64,000 nucleotides of DNA, taken from NCBI GenBank assembly GCA_039105265.1, contig JAPFFF010000061.1:186001-250000 (forward strand), read 5' to 3'. The notes under the pieces are model-generated. The model was not told the origin of the DNA and did no database searches. It saw only the letters and a list, made by a program, of their open reading frames with translations. The position numbers and the translations under genes are program-made. Source of the DNA: Tritrichomonas musculus. Taxonomy: Eukaryota; Parabasalia; Tritrichomonadida; Tritrichomonadidae. Numbering within the stretch: the first letter of the stretch is position 1; every line of letters begins with the position of its first letter. Below, piece by piece: positions 18,566-27,864 of this stretch.

Positions 18566-18627
18566 TACCTTATTTTCCAGTAGTTTGTATTTTTAAATAT
18601 TTTTTTTTATTTTTTTATTTTTCTAAA

Positions 18628-19350
18628 ATGCAACAAATAAATGGAACCATTGCTGAATATTTGGATGCTTACAATAAAGATTTGAAAAAACCAAAAGACA
18701 AACAAACAATGAAATTTTATTCAATAACTGCTTCTAATGAACAATTTGATGAATTCTTTAAAAAATATCATTGTACAATATTAAGATATCCAAAAGAATC
18801 TCTAATTTGTGAATCAATTACATTCTATCGAAATAATAATCCAACAAGAATTATATACTGTTATATTAGAGAATTTTATCACAATCCTGATAAATTATAT
18901 AGAAAAGATTACAATTATGCTAAAAAACAAGGAATTACATTAATTAAATCAAATGAAGAACGTTCAGAAGAATCTCGTAAACAAAAAGAGGATAAATTAC
19001 GAGAATCAATGTTAAAAGAAAATTGTATATTAACTTCTCCATATGAATTATCTGATAAATTGGTTCATTATACATTTGAAGGATTAGATTATGCAATCAC
19101 ACCAATAAAATGGAATAAAGGAATTCGTTCACATAAAATGAAATGCATTCGTTATACGCATGAACATATTGCACAATTATTTGCAAAAGAAGGTTGTGAA
19201 TTGATTTCAAAATATGAGAATCAAAAATCTCGTTTGGAATATAAATATAAAGGAAAAACGTTTCATGTTGTTTGGAATGATTGGAAATGTTATAATTCAC
19301 GTCCACACCTAGGTGTTAAAAAAACTTATTTCTCAGAAGAATCAAAATAA
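18628..19350 (+). CDS. 240-aa unknown protein with three-fold repeated domain, element B
   Basis: First gene inside the left terminal repeat of B, with the ATG at 18628 after a T-rich leader. Three related units of about 50-60 residues can be made out, at about 32-85, 140-180 and 190-235. Each has a hydrophobic-Cys start (FFKKYHCTI, MLKENCILT, FAKEGCELIS), then an aromatic beta segment and a basic end. The third resembles the GCEL-S-Y zinc-ribbon-like repeats that accompany HNH nucleases in large DNA viruses, but without a clear Cys set. Possibly nucleic-acid binding. Element A has no equivalent beside its terminus. Confidence 0.78.
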   Translation: MQQINGTIAEYLDAYNKDLKKPKDKQTMKFYSITASNEQFDEFFKKYHCTILRYPKESLICESITFYRNNNPTRIIYCYIREFYHNPDKLYRKDYNYAKKQGITLIKSNEERSEESRKQKEDKLRESMLKENCILTSPYELSDKLVHYTFEGLDYAITPIKWNKGIRSHKMKCIRYTHEHIAQLFAKEGCELISKYENQKSRLEYKYKGKTFHVVWNDWKCYNSRPHLGVKKTYFSEESK

Positions 19351-19436
19351 ACAAACGATTAAAATATTTTTTTGAAACAGATTCTTAAATTTTAAATTTT
19401 TGAACTAATTTTTTTCCACATTTTTATTTTTGATAA

Positions 19437-22400
19437 ATGGCTTTCAACCAAAATTCATTTATTGATTTTACTAATGACGATATTATTGAATCTATTAATA
19501 ATATTAATCAAGGACTTAATGAAAATCTTGAAATTGCAGATACTCGTCGATATCGAGGAGGTGCTAAATTACGAAATATCAGAACATTATATACATATCT
19601 TAATCAACATAATGCCCAACAAATAATTGGGCTTGATTTTAATAATAGTGATGATTTTCTGATAAAACTTGATAATTTCATAACTCATGAACAAAATCGT
19701 CGTCAATATGAACAAAATTATCTAGATTATATTAATAATGAATCGATTAATGATGATGAATTGAATGAAACATATAATCAATATTATAATAAACAGCATG
19801 AATTAAATAAATCTTATGAACACAATTATCAAGATATATTAAATCGTGAATCATTTTATGAAGATGAACAACCAAATGAATCTGATTATCAATATTTCAA
19901 TGAACAACAACAACAAATCAATCAAGAATTTCATGATAAACAAGTTCGTGATGATAATGATTTCTTCAACAAATTTGATAAAAACGAATACAAACAAATC
20001 AATTCTTTAGATGAACTTGCAAGAATTAATTCTCAGAACAAATTTGATAATCAATTGAAAAAAGAAAAACTTGAAAATGCAATTAAACGTGCTTATGAAG
20101 CAGTCGATAATGCAATTAAATTAATTAAACAATATAATAAAGAAGAGAATCTCAAGAAAATTGAACAAAAAGAAATTCACGATAAATCCCATTTACTTGA
20201 ATATTACATTCCTGAAAACGAAGAATTATATGAATATCTTGATAAATTCAATAACAAATTTAAATCAAAACACAATGATTATCTTATGATTAATGAACCA
20301 CATGATTTTGATAAAGCAGTTGAGGTTTGGGATTATTATACCAAATATGATAAAGATTATGTTGATAAAGAGGAATACAATGGCTCCCCAATTGTTATTT
20401 ATTATTTCAATCAAATCTCATCATTAAATCAAATCTTCGAATCATTGCAACAAGTATTTGATAGAGAACTAAAACCATTCAAAATTCATTTCCAATTATC
20501 TGGTGTATTTGAAACTCCTGTTCATGATTTGGAGAATGAAGAAAAGGACCATTTCGAATATGAAGCACGAAATATTAATTGGAAAAATTATCAATCTACA
20601 ATTCCTATAATAATATCATCATTACAGGACCTTGATTATGTTAAAATGTATATTGAATCGAATCTCAATTCATATGAAACATCAACTTCATCAACTAAAT
20701 TAACAATCGTTGGTTCAATTTCATTTACTGTCTCACGAATGCGAAAGGTTACTGGACATATTAAAGATTTACCAATTGAATTTTTAAGAAGTGAATGCAT
20801 TATTGCTGACAATGAAGATGATAAATTATGTTTTTACCGATTTTTAGCAATCTGTTTGAGTGATATCATAATTGTAAATAATGTTGAAATACATAAACTT
20901 GCATATACTCAAAAATATCAAATAAAGGAACGAACTAAGGTTGCTAAAAAAATACTTCTCAAAGAACATAATATTGAATATAACACCAAAATTCCAAAAC
21001 AAGGATTAAAGATTCTCAAAGAATTCAAAGGAGTAACAATGGAACAAATGGAAGAATTGTCTAAGAAATATCATCTCAACATTAATATTTATGAGTTCAC
21101 TAAAACTGATAATTCTTCATATTACGACTTATCTGAACAATGGTTTTTCGATAAATCTTATCCAACTCATTCTGCATTACTTTTCTCGAAAGACCAAATT
21201 ATTCATATTATGTATATTAAAGATGCTGAAAAACTAACTCAAATACATATTTGTCCAAAATGTCATTCATACACTCATCGTGGACCTAAAAATATGTTTA
21301 GATTTGAATCTCATGTCAAACATTGTGATGGTGTCTTCAAGAAGAACTTTATTCCAAACAAGGAACCACTTCCATTCTGTCCACATATCTTAAACAATCC
21401 AGTTTATGAATATTGTTTGGCATACGATTTAGAATGGAAACCTAATATTTATTATATGACATACGATTTTGAAACGATGGAACAATCAGTTAACAAATCG
21501 ATTTCTGATTCAACTGTAATCAATTCACGTTTAATACCTCTTTCAGTTGCTTCATGTGTTAAATTATCTTCAGGATTAATTACAAAACATTTCTCATTAA
21601 AGGATTCTGAAGAGTTTATTCCAGAATGGATTTCATGGTTGTTCGAACAATCGATGGAAGTACTGAATGATAAAATCGTTTATGACAAATCGTTTCTACC
21701 TGCTGATAAAATTTATGATATTGATACAAATATTTATACCATAACCGTTTTCGGATTTAATTCCTCAAGATTTGATTCTAATTTGTTCAAGAAATATCTT
21801 AATCACTCTCATTGGCATGTTGAATCAAATTCATTAATTGGAACAATATCTTCATTAAAACAATTCATTCTCGTTTCAGACCACCTTCCAACAAAATTAC
21901 GATTCATTGATGCTCAATCATTTGTTGCTGGAGGTACATTAAAACAATTTGGCATTGATTTTGGTGGTGAAACTAATTCTGTGAAAAGTGTTTTCCCATA
22001 TGAGGCTGTCAATTCATCAAACTACAATGAAGTATTATCTAAATCCGAACCATTTTCATACAACGACTTTGACAGCTATCTCAACCAAAAAAACCCACTC
22101 TCAAAATCTGATTACCAAATATATCTCGAAGATGCTAAAAACTATAAAACACGATGGGATTACTTGCTTGCTTATAATGACAATGATGTTGAAATGATGA
22201 TTAAACCAATTGACAATTTAATTCAACTCAATGCTCAATACAAAGTTGATTTGATATCCAATCTATCATTATCTAAGAATGCATCTTGTATAAAATATGC
22301 TCTAGCATACAAGGATTTCAATCCTCATGAAAATTATAATCCTATACATAAATACAACGAATTCATTCCAAATCCTAAATGGTGGCAATTCAAATGTGAA

Positions 22401-24281
22401 AATTATTACAAACAAGATGAACGATACAATCTTACTCATAACCCTAAAAGAGACCTTTCAAAATGTGTTTCGTCCAATGATTACAAAGCATTTCTTGAAC
22501 TTTACAATGACCCAATTAAAGGTAAATGTCATCTTTGTAAAGAACATTTCACATATCAAAACAAACCAACTCTTGATAGAATTAACAATGATATTGGACA
22601 TGAATTTTCAAATTGTTTGTTGGCTTGCGCTGAATGCAATAAACTTCGAAAACGAGATGACCCAAAAATAACTGCATTGAGAATTCAATTAAAAAAATAT
22701 TGCAAACTACATCATCTTCCAACTTTGATAAATAATGAAGATGAATATTATACAATTCGAAATGCAATTGCTGGTGGATTATCAAATGTAATGCATCGTG
22801 TTAACATCAAAGGTGAAACTCATATCAACAAATTCCGTTACGATGGAATTAATAACAAGGTAATCTCGTATGATACAAATAACGTTCAAACACATATTCT
22901 TGGAATTGATTTCAATTCACTTTATCCTTCATCATTTTCATCAAATTCACATCCATTTATTAAGTACCATGGAGGAATTATGTTCATGCCAGGTGCTTTC
23001 ATTCGAAGGATTGAAGCAAAGGATAAACAATCTCGAGAACGTTGTATGAAAATCATAACTTCAAAATCACGTTTTTCAAATAAACCAAATTATGTTTTCT
23101 ATGCTGTTGTGAAACTATCATGTCCCAAATCAAAAATCAATTATTTCATTAATTTCCCACCAGTATTTCGAAACATCAATATCACAAATAATGAAGAAAC
23201 AATTGGTTCATACATGTATAATTACATGAAATCAAACAATTTAAATTCAATCGATAAGGAAGAACGTAAATTAACAATGTTGCTTGACACAAATGGGGAA
23301 TACATGGTTTTCTCAAATTATTACCTTTGGTTCCTTCTTGACCATGGAATGGTAATCGATGATGTCAAATCTGTTTCACAATATGAATGTCACACTGGGT
23401 TTAATATGTTTGTTAATGAATTTATGAAAAAACGTCAAGATATCATCTCTGGGAAAGAGCATGGTAACGAGAAGTTCTATAAAATCAGTATGAACGGTTC
23501 TTATGGATATGATGGAATGAATACTGAGAAGTTCTCTAAAATCAAAATCTGTGATGCAAATAAGGCTTACCAATCAATTATATCACAAACTTATATGGGA
23601 GGTGCTCAATTAAATGATAACACATTTATGATTCAACATTCACCCAAATCATATCATTGCACAACTTGCATCCAAGAATCTCTTTGGACATTAGATAATG
23701 CAAAATTCTGGTATTTGACTTTCTATTATGATTTCATGAATCGATGCTTGGATATGGAACGTTTACATTTAACATCCCTCGATACCGATTCATATTACTG
23801 GGCTATCGCCGGGAATCCAAATGAACCACCAACTCAAAATTTCGATTACATTATCAAAAACAAAGAATACTATGACAAACATATTTATAAATTCATGCCA
23901 AATCCTAATATTGGAACAATCGAAGATGAAAAAAAGATATTAGGTCTAAGTGTTGAGAAATATGGTGATAATCAAATTGCACTTGCTCCAAAATGTTATA
24001 CCATTTGGAATAATAATGGACAAACCAAATCATTAAAATTGAAAGGAGTATCACTTAAAAAGAATAATATTAAATATCCAGATTATAAATCAATTATTGA
24101 AAACAATTCTGTTAAACAAGGTAAGAATATTAATCTTCAAATGAATGGAAATCAAATGTCAAAATTGACTATTCAAAAAAATGCGTTAACTGGTTTACAT
24201 ACAAAAATGATTGTTTTAGAAAATAATTCATGTGCACCATTTGTTAAAGGAATTACTGCTAATGATTATATTATTCAATGA
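19437..24281 (+). CDS. Protein-primed-type family B DNA polymerase with embedded HNH domain, element B
   Basis: 1614 residues; replicates the element. Residues 1-230 are polar and repetitive. A conserved FYRFLAICLS region (about 465) precedes a Cys/His cluster (about 605-635). ExoI is TYDFETM (D677, E679), ExoII GFNSSRFD (D780), ExoIII YNDNDV (Y913-D917). An HNH-type domain follows: CHLC (C1031, C1034), LDRIN (D1047), H1055, N1059 and C1064-x2-C1067-N. Then motif A DFNSLYPS (D1158), motif B K1349-x3-NGSYG and motif C DTDS (D1449, D1451). All polymerase and exonuclease signatures are present. The HNH domain between exonuclease and palm is unusual but is also present in A and C. Confidence 0.95.
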   Translation: MAFNQNSFIDFTNDDIIESINNINQGLNENLEIADTRRYRGGAKLRNIRTLYTYLNQHNAQQIIGLDFNNSDDFLIKLDNFITHEQNRRQYEQNYLDYINNESINDDELNETYNQYYNKQHELNKSYEHNYQDILNRESFYEDEQPNESDYQYFNEQQQQINQEFHDKQVRDDNDFFNKFDKNEYKQINSLDELARINSQNKFDNQLKKEKLENAIKRAYEAVDNAIKLIKQYNKEENLKKIEQKEIHDKSHLLEYYIPENEELYEYLDKFNNKFKSKHNDYLMINEPHDFDKAVEVWDYYTKYDKDYVDKEEYNGSPIVIYYFNQISSLNQIFESLQQVFDRELKPFKIHFQLSGVFETPVHDLENEEKDHFEYEARNINWKNYQSTIPIIISSLQDLDYVKMYIESNLNSYETSTSSTKLTIVGSISFTVSRMRKVTGHIKDLPIEFLRSECIIADNEDDKLCFYRFLAICLSDIIIVNNVEIHKLAYTQKYQIKERTKVAKKILLKEHNIEYNTKIPKQGLKILKEFKGVTMEQMEELSKKYHLNINIYEFTKTDNSSYYDLSEQWFFDKSYPTHSALLFSKDQIIHIMYIKDAEKLTQIHICPKCHSYTHRGPKNMFRFESHVKHCDGVFKKNFIPNKEPLPFCPHILNNPVYEYCLAYDLEWKPNIYYMTYDFETMEQSVNKSISDSTVINSRLIPLSVASCVKLSSGLITKHFSLKDSEEFIPEWISWLFEQSMEVLNDKIVYDKSFLPADKIYDIDTNIYTITVFGFNSSRFDSNLFKKYLNHSHWHVESNSLIGTISSLKQFILVSDHLPTKLRFIDAQSFVAGGTLKQFGIDFGGETNSVKSVFPYEAVNSSNYNEVLSKSEPFSYNDFDSYLNQKNPLSKSDYQIYLEDAKNYKTRWDYLLAYNDNDVEMMIKPIDNLIQLNAQYKVDLISNLSLSKNASCIKYALAYKDFNPHENYNPIHKYNEFIPNPKWWQFKCENYYKQDERYNLTHNPKRDLSKCVSSNDYKAFLELYNDPIKGKCHLCKEHFTYQNKPTLDRINNDIGHEFSNCLLACAECNKLRKRDDPKITALRIQLKKYCKLHHLPTLINNEDEYYTIRNAIAGGLSNVMHRVNIKGETHINKFRYDGINNKVISYDTNNVQTHILGIDFNSLYPSSFSSNSHPFIKYHGGIMFMPGAFIRRIEAKDKQSRERCMKIITSKSRFSNKPNYVFYAVVKLSCPKSKINYFINFPPVFRNINITNNEETIGSYMYNYMKSNNLNSIDKEERKLTMLLDTNGEYMVFSNYYLWFLLDHGMVIDDVKSVSQYECHTGFNMFVNEFMKKRQDIISGKEHGNEKFYKISMNGSYGYDGMNTEKFSKIKICDANKAYQSIISQTYMGGAQLNDNTFMIQHSPKSYHCTTCIQESLWTLDNAKFWYLTFYYDFMNRCLDMERLHLTSLDTDSYYWAIAGNPNEPPTQNFDYIIKNKEYYDKHIYKFMPNPNIGTIEDEKKILGLSVEKYGDNQIALAPKCYTIWNNNGQTKSLKLKGVSLKKNNIKYPDYKSIIENNSVKQGKNINLQMNGNQMSKLTIQKNALTGLHTKMIVLENNSCAPFVKGITANDYIIQ

Positions 24282-24290
24282 AATGACGAC

Positions 24291-24306
24291 TATGGGAAAT
24301 CCCATA
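24291..24306. terminator. Palindrome after the PolB gene (B)
   Basis: TATGGG-AAAT-CCCATA starts ten bases after the polymerase stop. Same position as the 20-bp palindrome in A, with a different centre. Likely 3'-end hairpin. Confidence 0.55.
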
Positions 24307-24392
24307 CTCGAAAAAATATATGAAAAACGTGATTATTAAAAATATTTTTTTTATTCGTTATTTGAATTATCTTATAAATCTAATTTTTCGGT

Positions 24393-24524
24393 AAAATTGA
24401 ATTACTATTCAAATTAGAATCATCCGACAAATCTGTATTTTTGATAGAGTTCTCAAATTAAAATCATCCGACAAATCTGTAATTTTGAATTACTATTCAA
24501 ATTAAAATCATCCGACAAATCTGT
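24393..24524 (+). repeat. 44-bp tandem repeat, three units (B)
   Basis: 28-bp cores ending CATCCGACAAATCTGT lie at 24409-24436, 24453-24480 and 24497-24524, exactly 44 bp apart. They are the reverse complement of the A array and have the same spacing. Confidence 0.85.
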
Positions 24525-25120
24525 AATAATTGTGAAAGAATTCTGCAGAATCTGATAAATTGAATTACTTCTTAAATAAAATTCATCAGAGAAATCTGAT
24601 AAATTCTGAGCATTGCATCTTCTATTCAATTATAAAATTTTTATAATTCAATGCTCTCTCAATTTTACGGAAATTTCCGATTTTTCGAATTTTATATCCA
24701 GAGCATCTTTTGGAACAAATATCATATATATTTGTAATCATCACATAACCCCAATTTCAAATATTTCACTTTTTCGATTTTTGGTTTCAGATGATTATCT
24801 CATCTAATATCTTGAAAATTCAAATTTCAAATAAAATAGCTAATCGCAATTAGTTACACAAGAACATCAATAAAACAACGTTTTACAGTATCATAATAAG
24901 TTTATTCTATGAAATCAGTGTGAAAAAAATATTAACATTTTTAATAATCAACTTCTTTAGCTCAGTGAAACAAAGTAATTATACAATTATATTGCGGACT
25001 TATATAGTAATATATATTTTAAAAATCAGATTCTCAAATCAACTGTAAACATGAAATTTTCACATTTATATTATTCTATTCAAAAAGTTGATTAATAAAA
25101 TTTATTTTTCAAATTTAATT

Positions 25121-26041
25121 AAAGGTAACTCGATTTGGCGGTTATTGAATTTTCTTACTTTGCATTACAAATATAATAATTAATTAGTATATTATATTTA
25201 AACCATTTTTCATTAGATAGGAATAAGATCTATCGTAGGAAAATTTGTATATTGGTATTTTAAAAATTTAATTGAAAAATCGAGGTTTTTGAATTTAAAC
25301 GTATAAGATGAATTCAAATCCTTATTTTAAAATTTGAGAGAAAGTTTTAAAATAAGGATTTTTCTCTTTCATTTTTAGATTTTTGATTCTTAGAGGGAAA
25401 TATGTTTAAATATAGAAAATATTTGATATATAAAATTAATAATATTTAAATAATATTTTTACTTTCTTAAAATATTAATGTTTTAATGATCATTGTTTAT
25501 TCATTGATCATTGAATATTGAACTAGTATTGAAAATTGAATGTTATAGTTTTTTATCTAATCAATATTGGATAAATTCATAAAATAATTTGCTTACTTAA
25601 AAATTTAAAAAAAATCATCGTATAGTTTTTCAAATTCAAAAATTAAATAATTGCTCAAAAACTCTCAAATAATTTCAATAATCTATAACAAAAAATAAAT
25701 TTAATAAAATTTTTTTCTACATTTTTTTTTATTTTTCATTTTGACTAAACCCTACGATACTTTTTTAATTTGTTTATATCTTTAAAATCCTTTTTTGATG
25801 TGTAATATATTCATCCATAGAGTTCATATGAAACGATCTTTTAAGAAAGAAATATGTTGAGAGAATATCAATAAACGAACTAGCTTGAAACCTAAAGGGT
25901 CGAAAATCTTATCAAAACAAATTTATGCTTAATATCAAAAAGAAGGTTTATAAATTTTTGGGAAAAAATAATCCGATACCATTCTAGAGTTCTTTTTTAT
26001 TTTTTGGTAACGTACAAAAATAACCGTTTCGATTTACCTTT
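25121..26041. mobile_element. Small non-autonomous DNA transposon in element B
   Basis: 921 bp, no gene. Imperfect inverted ends of about 26 bp: AAAGGTAACTCGATTTGGCG on the left and, in reverse complement, AAAGGTAAATCGAAACGGTT on the right. A perfect 8-bp direct repeat ATTTAATT flanks it (25113-25120 and 26042-26049). Element A has an uninterrupted, nearly identical site (ATTTAAATT) here. An 8-bp duplication suits hAT-like or Mutator-like transposases. The family is not identified. It inserted in B after the A/B split. Confidence 0.82.
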
Positions 26042-26080
26042 ATTTAATTTTTTTTTTAATTTTTTTTTTCTTCTTCAAAA

Positions 26081-26956
26081 ATGAACACAATTGTTACACC
26101 AATCAATGATGAATACGAATATTTACAATACAATGAACAACTTAGAATCATTCACTCCAAATCTGATGACATGTTTCAAATTCAATCTATAATCAATTCC
26201 TGTCATTCAAATAAACCAGCTCGTCATTGGTTTCAAAATCAAAGTTCTAAAGAACTTCTTGATTACATAAACGCATCCGGAGGAATTTCGCCGGATGAGA
26301 AATTATATGAAAATCGACCATTTCTTCCAATCAATTTACGAGGAATTTATGTTCACCGTTTACTTGTTAATCATATTGCTATTTGGTGTTCCCCATCATA
26401 TTCATTTGATATAATGAAACTTCTTGATTCATACTTTAATCAGCAACGCAATCAATTACAAGAACAAATTAATGAATTGAAATTTCAAAATGATATTAAT
26501 GAAATGTCAATTGATTGGCATAAAAGTCGAATTTATGAAAAAGATTCTGAAATTTATATACAACAAATTCAAATCAATGACCAACAAAATCAAATTAACA
26601 ATTTAATTCCAAGAACTGTTCCAAATAATCATGAACACGATTATGTTTTCTTCATTTGGAAGGAATCAATTCCAGATACACCAACACATGTTAAATTACA
26701 TCTTGTTCGAAGACATTTTGATTCATTATCAAGAATTCGAAATCATTTCAATAACCAGGAAGAAAACTGGTTTTTCAGAGATAATTTACCAATCTCAATG
26801 TCATGCAATCGTGATATCAAAAATTTGATTCATGAGAATTTCAATGAAAATGATATGAGAATTGATAAATGTGTCGTTTATGCACGAATTGAATTGTTAA
26901 ACCAATTGCATGAAATGATTGAAATGTATTTTAATGATTTTCAATATTTTGAATAA
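26081..26956 (+). CDS. KilA-N domain protein, element B
   Basis: 291 residues. KilA-N DNA-binding domain at about 20-125 (ARHWFQNQSSKELLDYI; GIYVHRLLVNHIAIWCSPSYSF), Gln/Asn-rich coiled coil (about 125-180) and a C-terminal domain (about 190-291) identical to A. Likely regulator of the element. It lies downstream of PolB across the non-coding block. The palindrome at 26274-26297 encodes residues about 65-72, just where A and C also differ. Confidence 0.84.
   Translation: MNTIVTPINDEYEYLQYNEQLRIIHSKSDDMFQIQSIINSCHSNKPARHWFQNQSSKELLDYINASGGISPDEKLYENRPFLPINLRGIYVHRLLVNHIAIWCSPSYSFDIMKLLDSYFNQQRNQLQEQINELKFQNDINEMSIDWHKSRIYEKDSEIYIQQIQINDQQNQINNLIPRTVPNNHEHDYVFFIWKESIPDTPTHVKLHLVRRHFDSLSRIRNHFNNQEENWFFRDNLPISMSCNRDIKNLIHENFNENDMRIDKCVVYARIELLNQLHEMIEMYFNDFQYFE
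26274..26297. repeat. Covarying palindrome in the KilA-N gene (B)
   Basis: CATCCGG and CCGGATG arms around AGGAATTTCG. Relative to A (14866-14889) two base pairs differ and both remain paired. Confidence 0.85.
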
Positions 26957-27045
26957 ATCAATTAACAAAATATTTTTTTTTGCATTTCTTTCACAGAACA
27001 TGGTTCTGAGTATTTCCAAAGGAAATTCAAAACCAAACTTCGTTT

Positions 27046-27165
27046 CTCGCTCTGCGAGCTCGACTCCGTCGGTGGAACCGAGCTCTGCGAGATGGCTGAG
27101 GTCAACTTCGTTGCCCGAGACTTTCGGGCTTACGCACGACGAAGTCGGTCGAGGCTCTTCGAGCC
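27046..27165. repeat. Array of about eight hairpins, B only
   Basis: GC-rich 120-bp array between KilA-N and the 154-aa gene: CTCGC-TCT-GCGAG (27046), CGAC-TCC-GTCG (27061), GGT-GGA-ACC (27071), CTC-TGC-GAG (27083), CAAC-TTC-GTTG (27103), a 6-bp-arm GCCCGA/TCGGGC hairpin (27113), CGAC-GAA-GTCG (27137) and GGCTC-TTC-GAGCC (27153). A lacks all of it. AAAC occurs at both edges of the inserted stretch. Confidence 0.9.
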
Positions 27166-27213
27166 GAAACTCAATTTTTAAAATTTATTTTCAATTTTTT
27201 ATTTTGTAATCAA

Positions 27214-27678
27214 ATGACAACAACCAACCTTCGAGTATATGAATACATCAATTCATTAATCTCATTACTTCCAAATCCAGATGAATATCAAAAATGTGAT
27301 TTTACATTACTTTGTGAACGATTTCCAATTAATATCGGAAAAGGTACTTACCTTGTTCGTGTGTTATACATTTCATTAACAAACGTTGACAAAAAAATCA
27401 CACGAATTTATCCAAATCAATTGAAAGATATGAATCTTGAACATGTAATTCTAACATCAAATCTCCGACGAAGGATTAACATAAATTCTTTTGAAACATT
27501 TGTTAATGGTAATACAGATGTTCAAACATTTAAAGAACATTCGTTTTACAATTATTCAATTGAACGAATTAACAAATCAAATCAAGAAATGATTTTGAAA
27601 CTTCGCGAGAAATATGAAATACCTGAACCACAAATATTTAAAGGAAACCATCAAGATATTGTTCTTGATGATTTGTAA
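27214..27678 (+). CDS. 154-aa unknown protein (polymerase-side), element B
   Basis: Nearly identical to the A product at 13625-14086 apart from its final residues. Mixed alpha/beta composition with a VRVLYISLTNVDKKITRIY core. No recognised family. Same direction as PolB and KilA-N, and convergent with the ATPase gene. Confidence 0.75.
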   Translation: MTTTNLRVYEYINSLISLLPNPDEYQKCDFTLLCERFPINIGKGTYLVRVLYISLTNVDKKITRIYPNQLKDMNLEHVILTSNLRRRININSFETFVNGNTDVQTFKEHSFYNYSIERINKSNQEMILKLREKYEIPEPQIFKGNHQDIVLDDL

Positions 27679-27732
27679 AAACGCTTTGCGTTTGAGGCCT
27701 TTGGCCGAAACAAATCTTAGAATCTACGATTC
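27679..27732. repeat. Three hairpins at the 3' end of the 154-aa gene (B only)
   Basis: AAACGC-TTT-GCGTTT (27679-27693), GGCC-TTT-GGCC (27696-27706) and GAATC-TAC-GATTC (27720-27732), present only in B. They follow directly on the coding region and give B a different C-terminal end from A. Confidence 0.88.
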
Positions 27733-27762
27733 GACGAATAAATTGAATATTTTTTTGTCTAT

Positions 27763-27780
27763 TTAACAGTTAACTGTTAA
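27763..27780. terminator. 18-bp palindrome between convergent genes (B)
   Basis: TTAACAGTTAACTGTTAA, identical to A 13586-13603, between the 3' ends of the 154-aa gene and the ATPase gene. Confidence 0.5.
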
Positions 27781-27836
27781 TTGTGTATGGTTTCTAGCGG
27801 ATTTAGCATAGCCAAAATATTTTTTTTTGTGCTTTT

Positions 27837-27864
27837 CGCCTTTGGCGCCAGGCACTGAAAGTGC
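27837..27864. repeat. Double-hairpin module with GCCAGGCAC core (B)
   Basis: CGCC-TTT-GGCG (27837-27847) and GCACT-GAA-AGTGC (27852-27864), joined through GCCAGGCAC. This is the inverted relative of the module at 3664-3690 in A. It lies at the 3' end of the ATPase gene, where A has none. Confidence 0.85.

Larger units (their letters stand above)
24282..25112. other. Conserved non-coding block between PolB and KilA-N (B)
   Basis: Inverted match to A 15086-15951, with no credible gene. It contains the 44-bp tandem repeat (24393-24524), long AT-rich stretches and TCATATATATTTG-like sequence. Its far end is separated from the KilA-N gene by the 921-bp DNA transposon at 25121-26041. Confidence 0.7.

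Noticed and set aside
22527-22640. HNH domain taken as evidence of an intein or a homing intron in PolB
   Set aside because: No Cys/Ser start and His-Asn end blocks flank it, no sequence is missing when compared between copies, and A, B and C all have it at the same place.
24613-24807. Short open frame in the conserved non-coding block of B
   Set aside because: The counterpart in A is not open as a gene, and the composition is that of AT-rich non-coding DNA.
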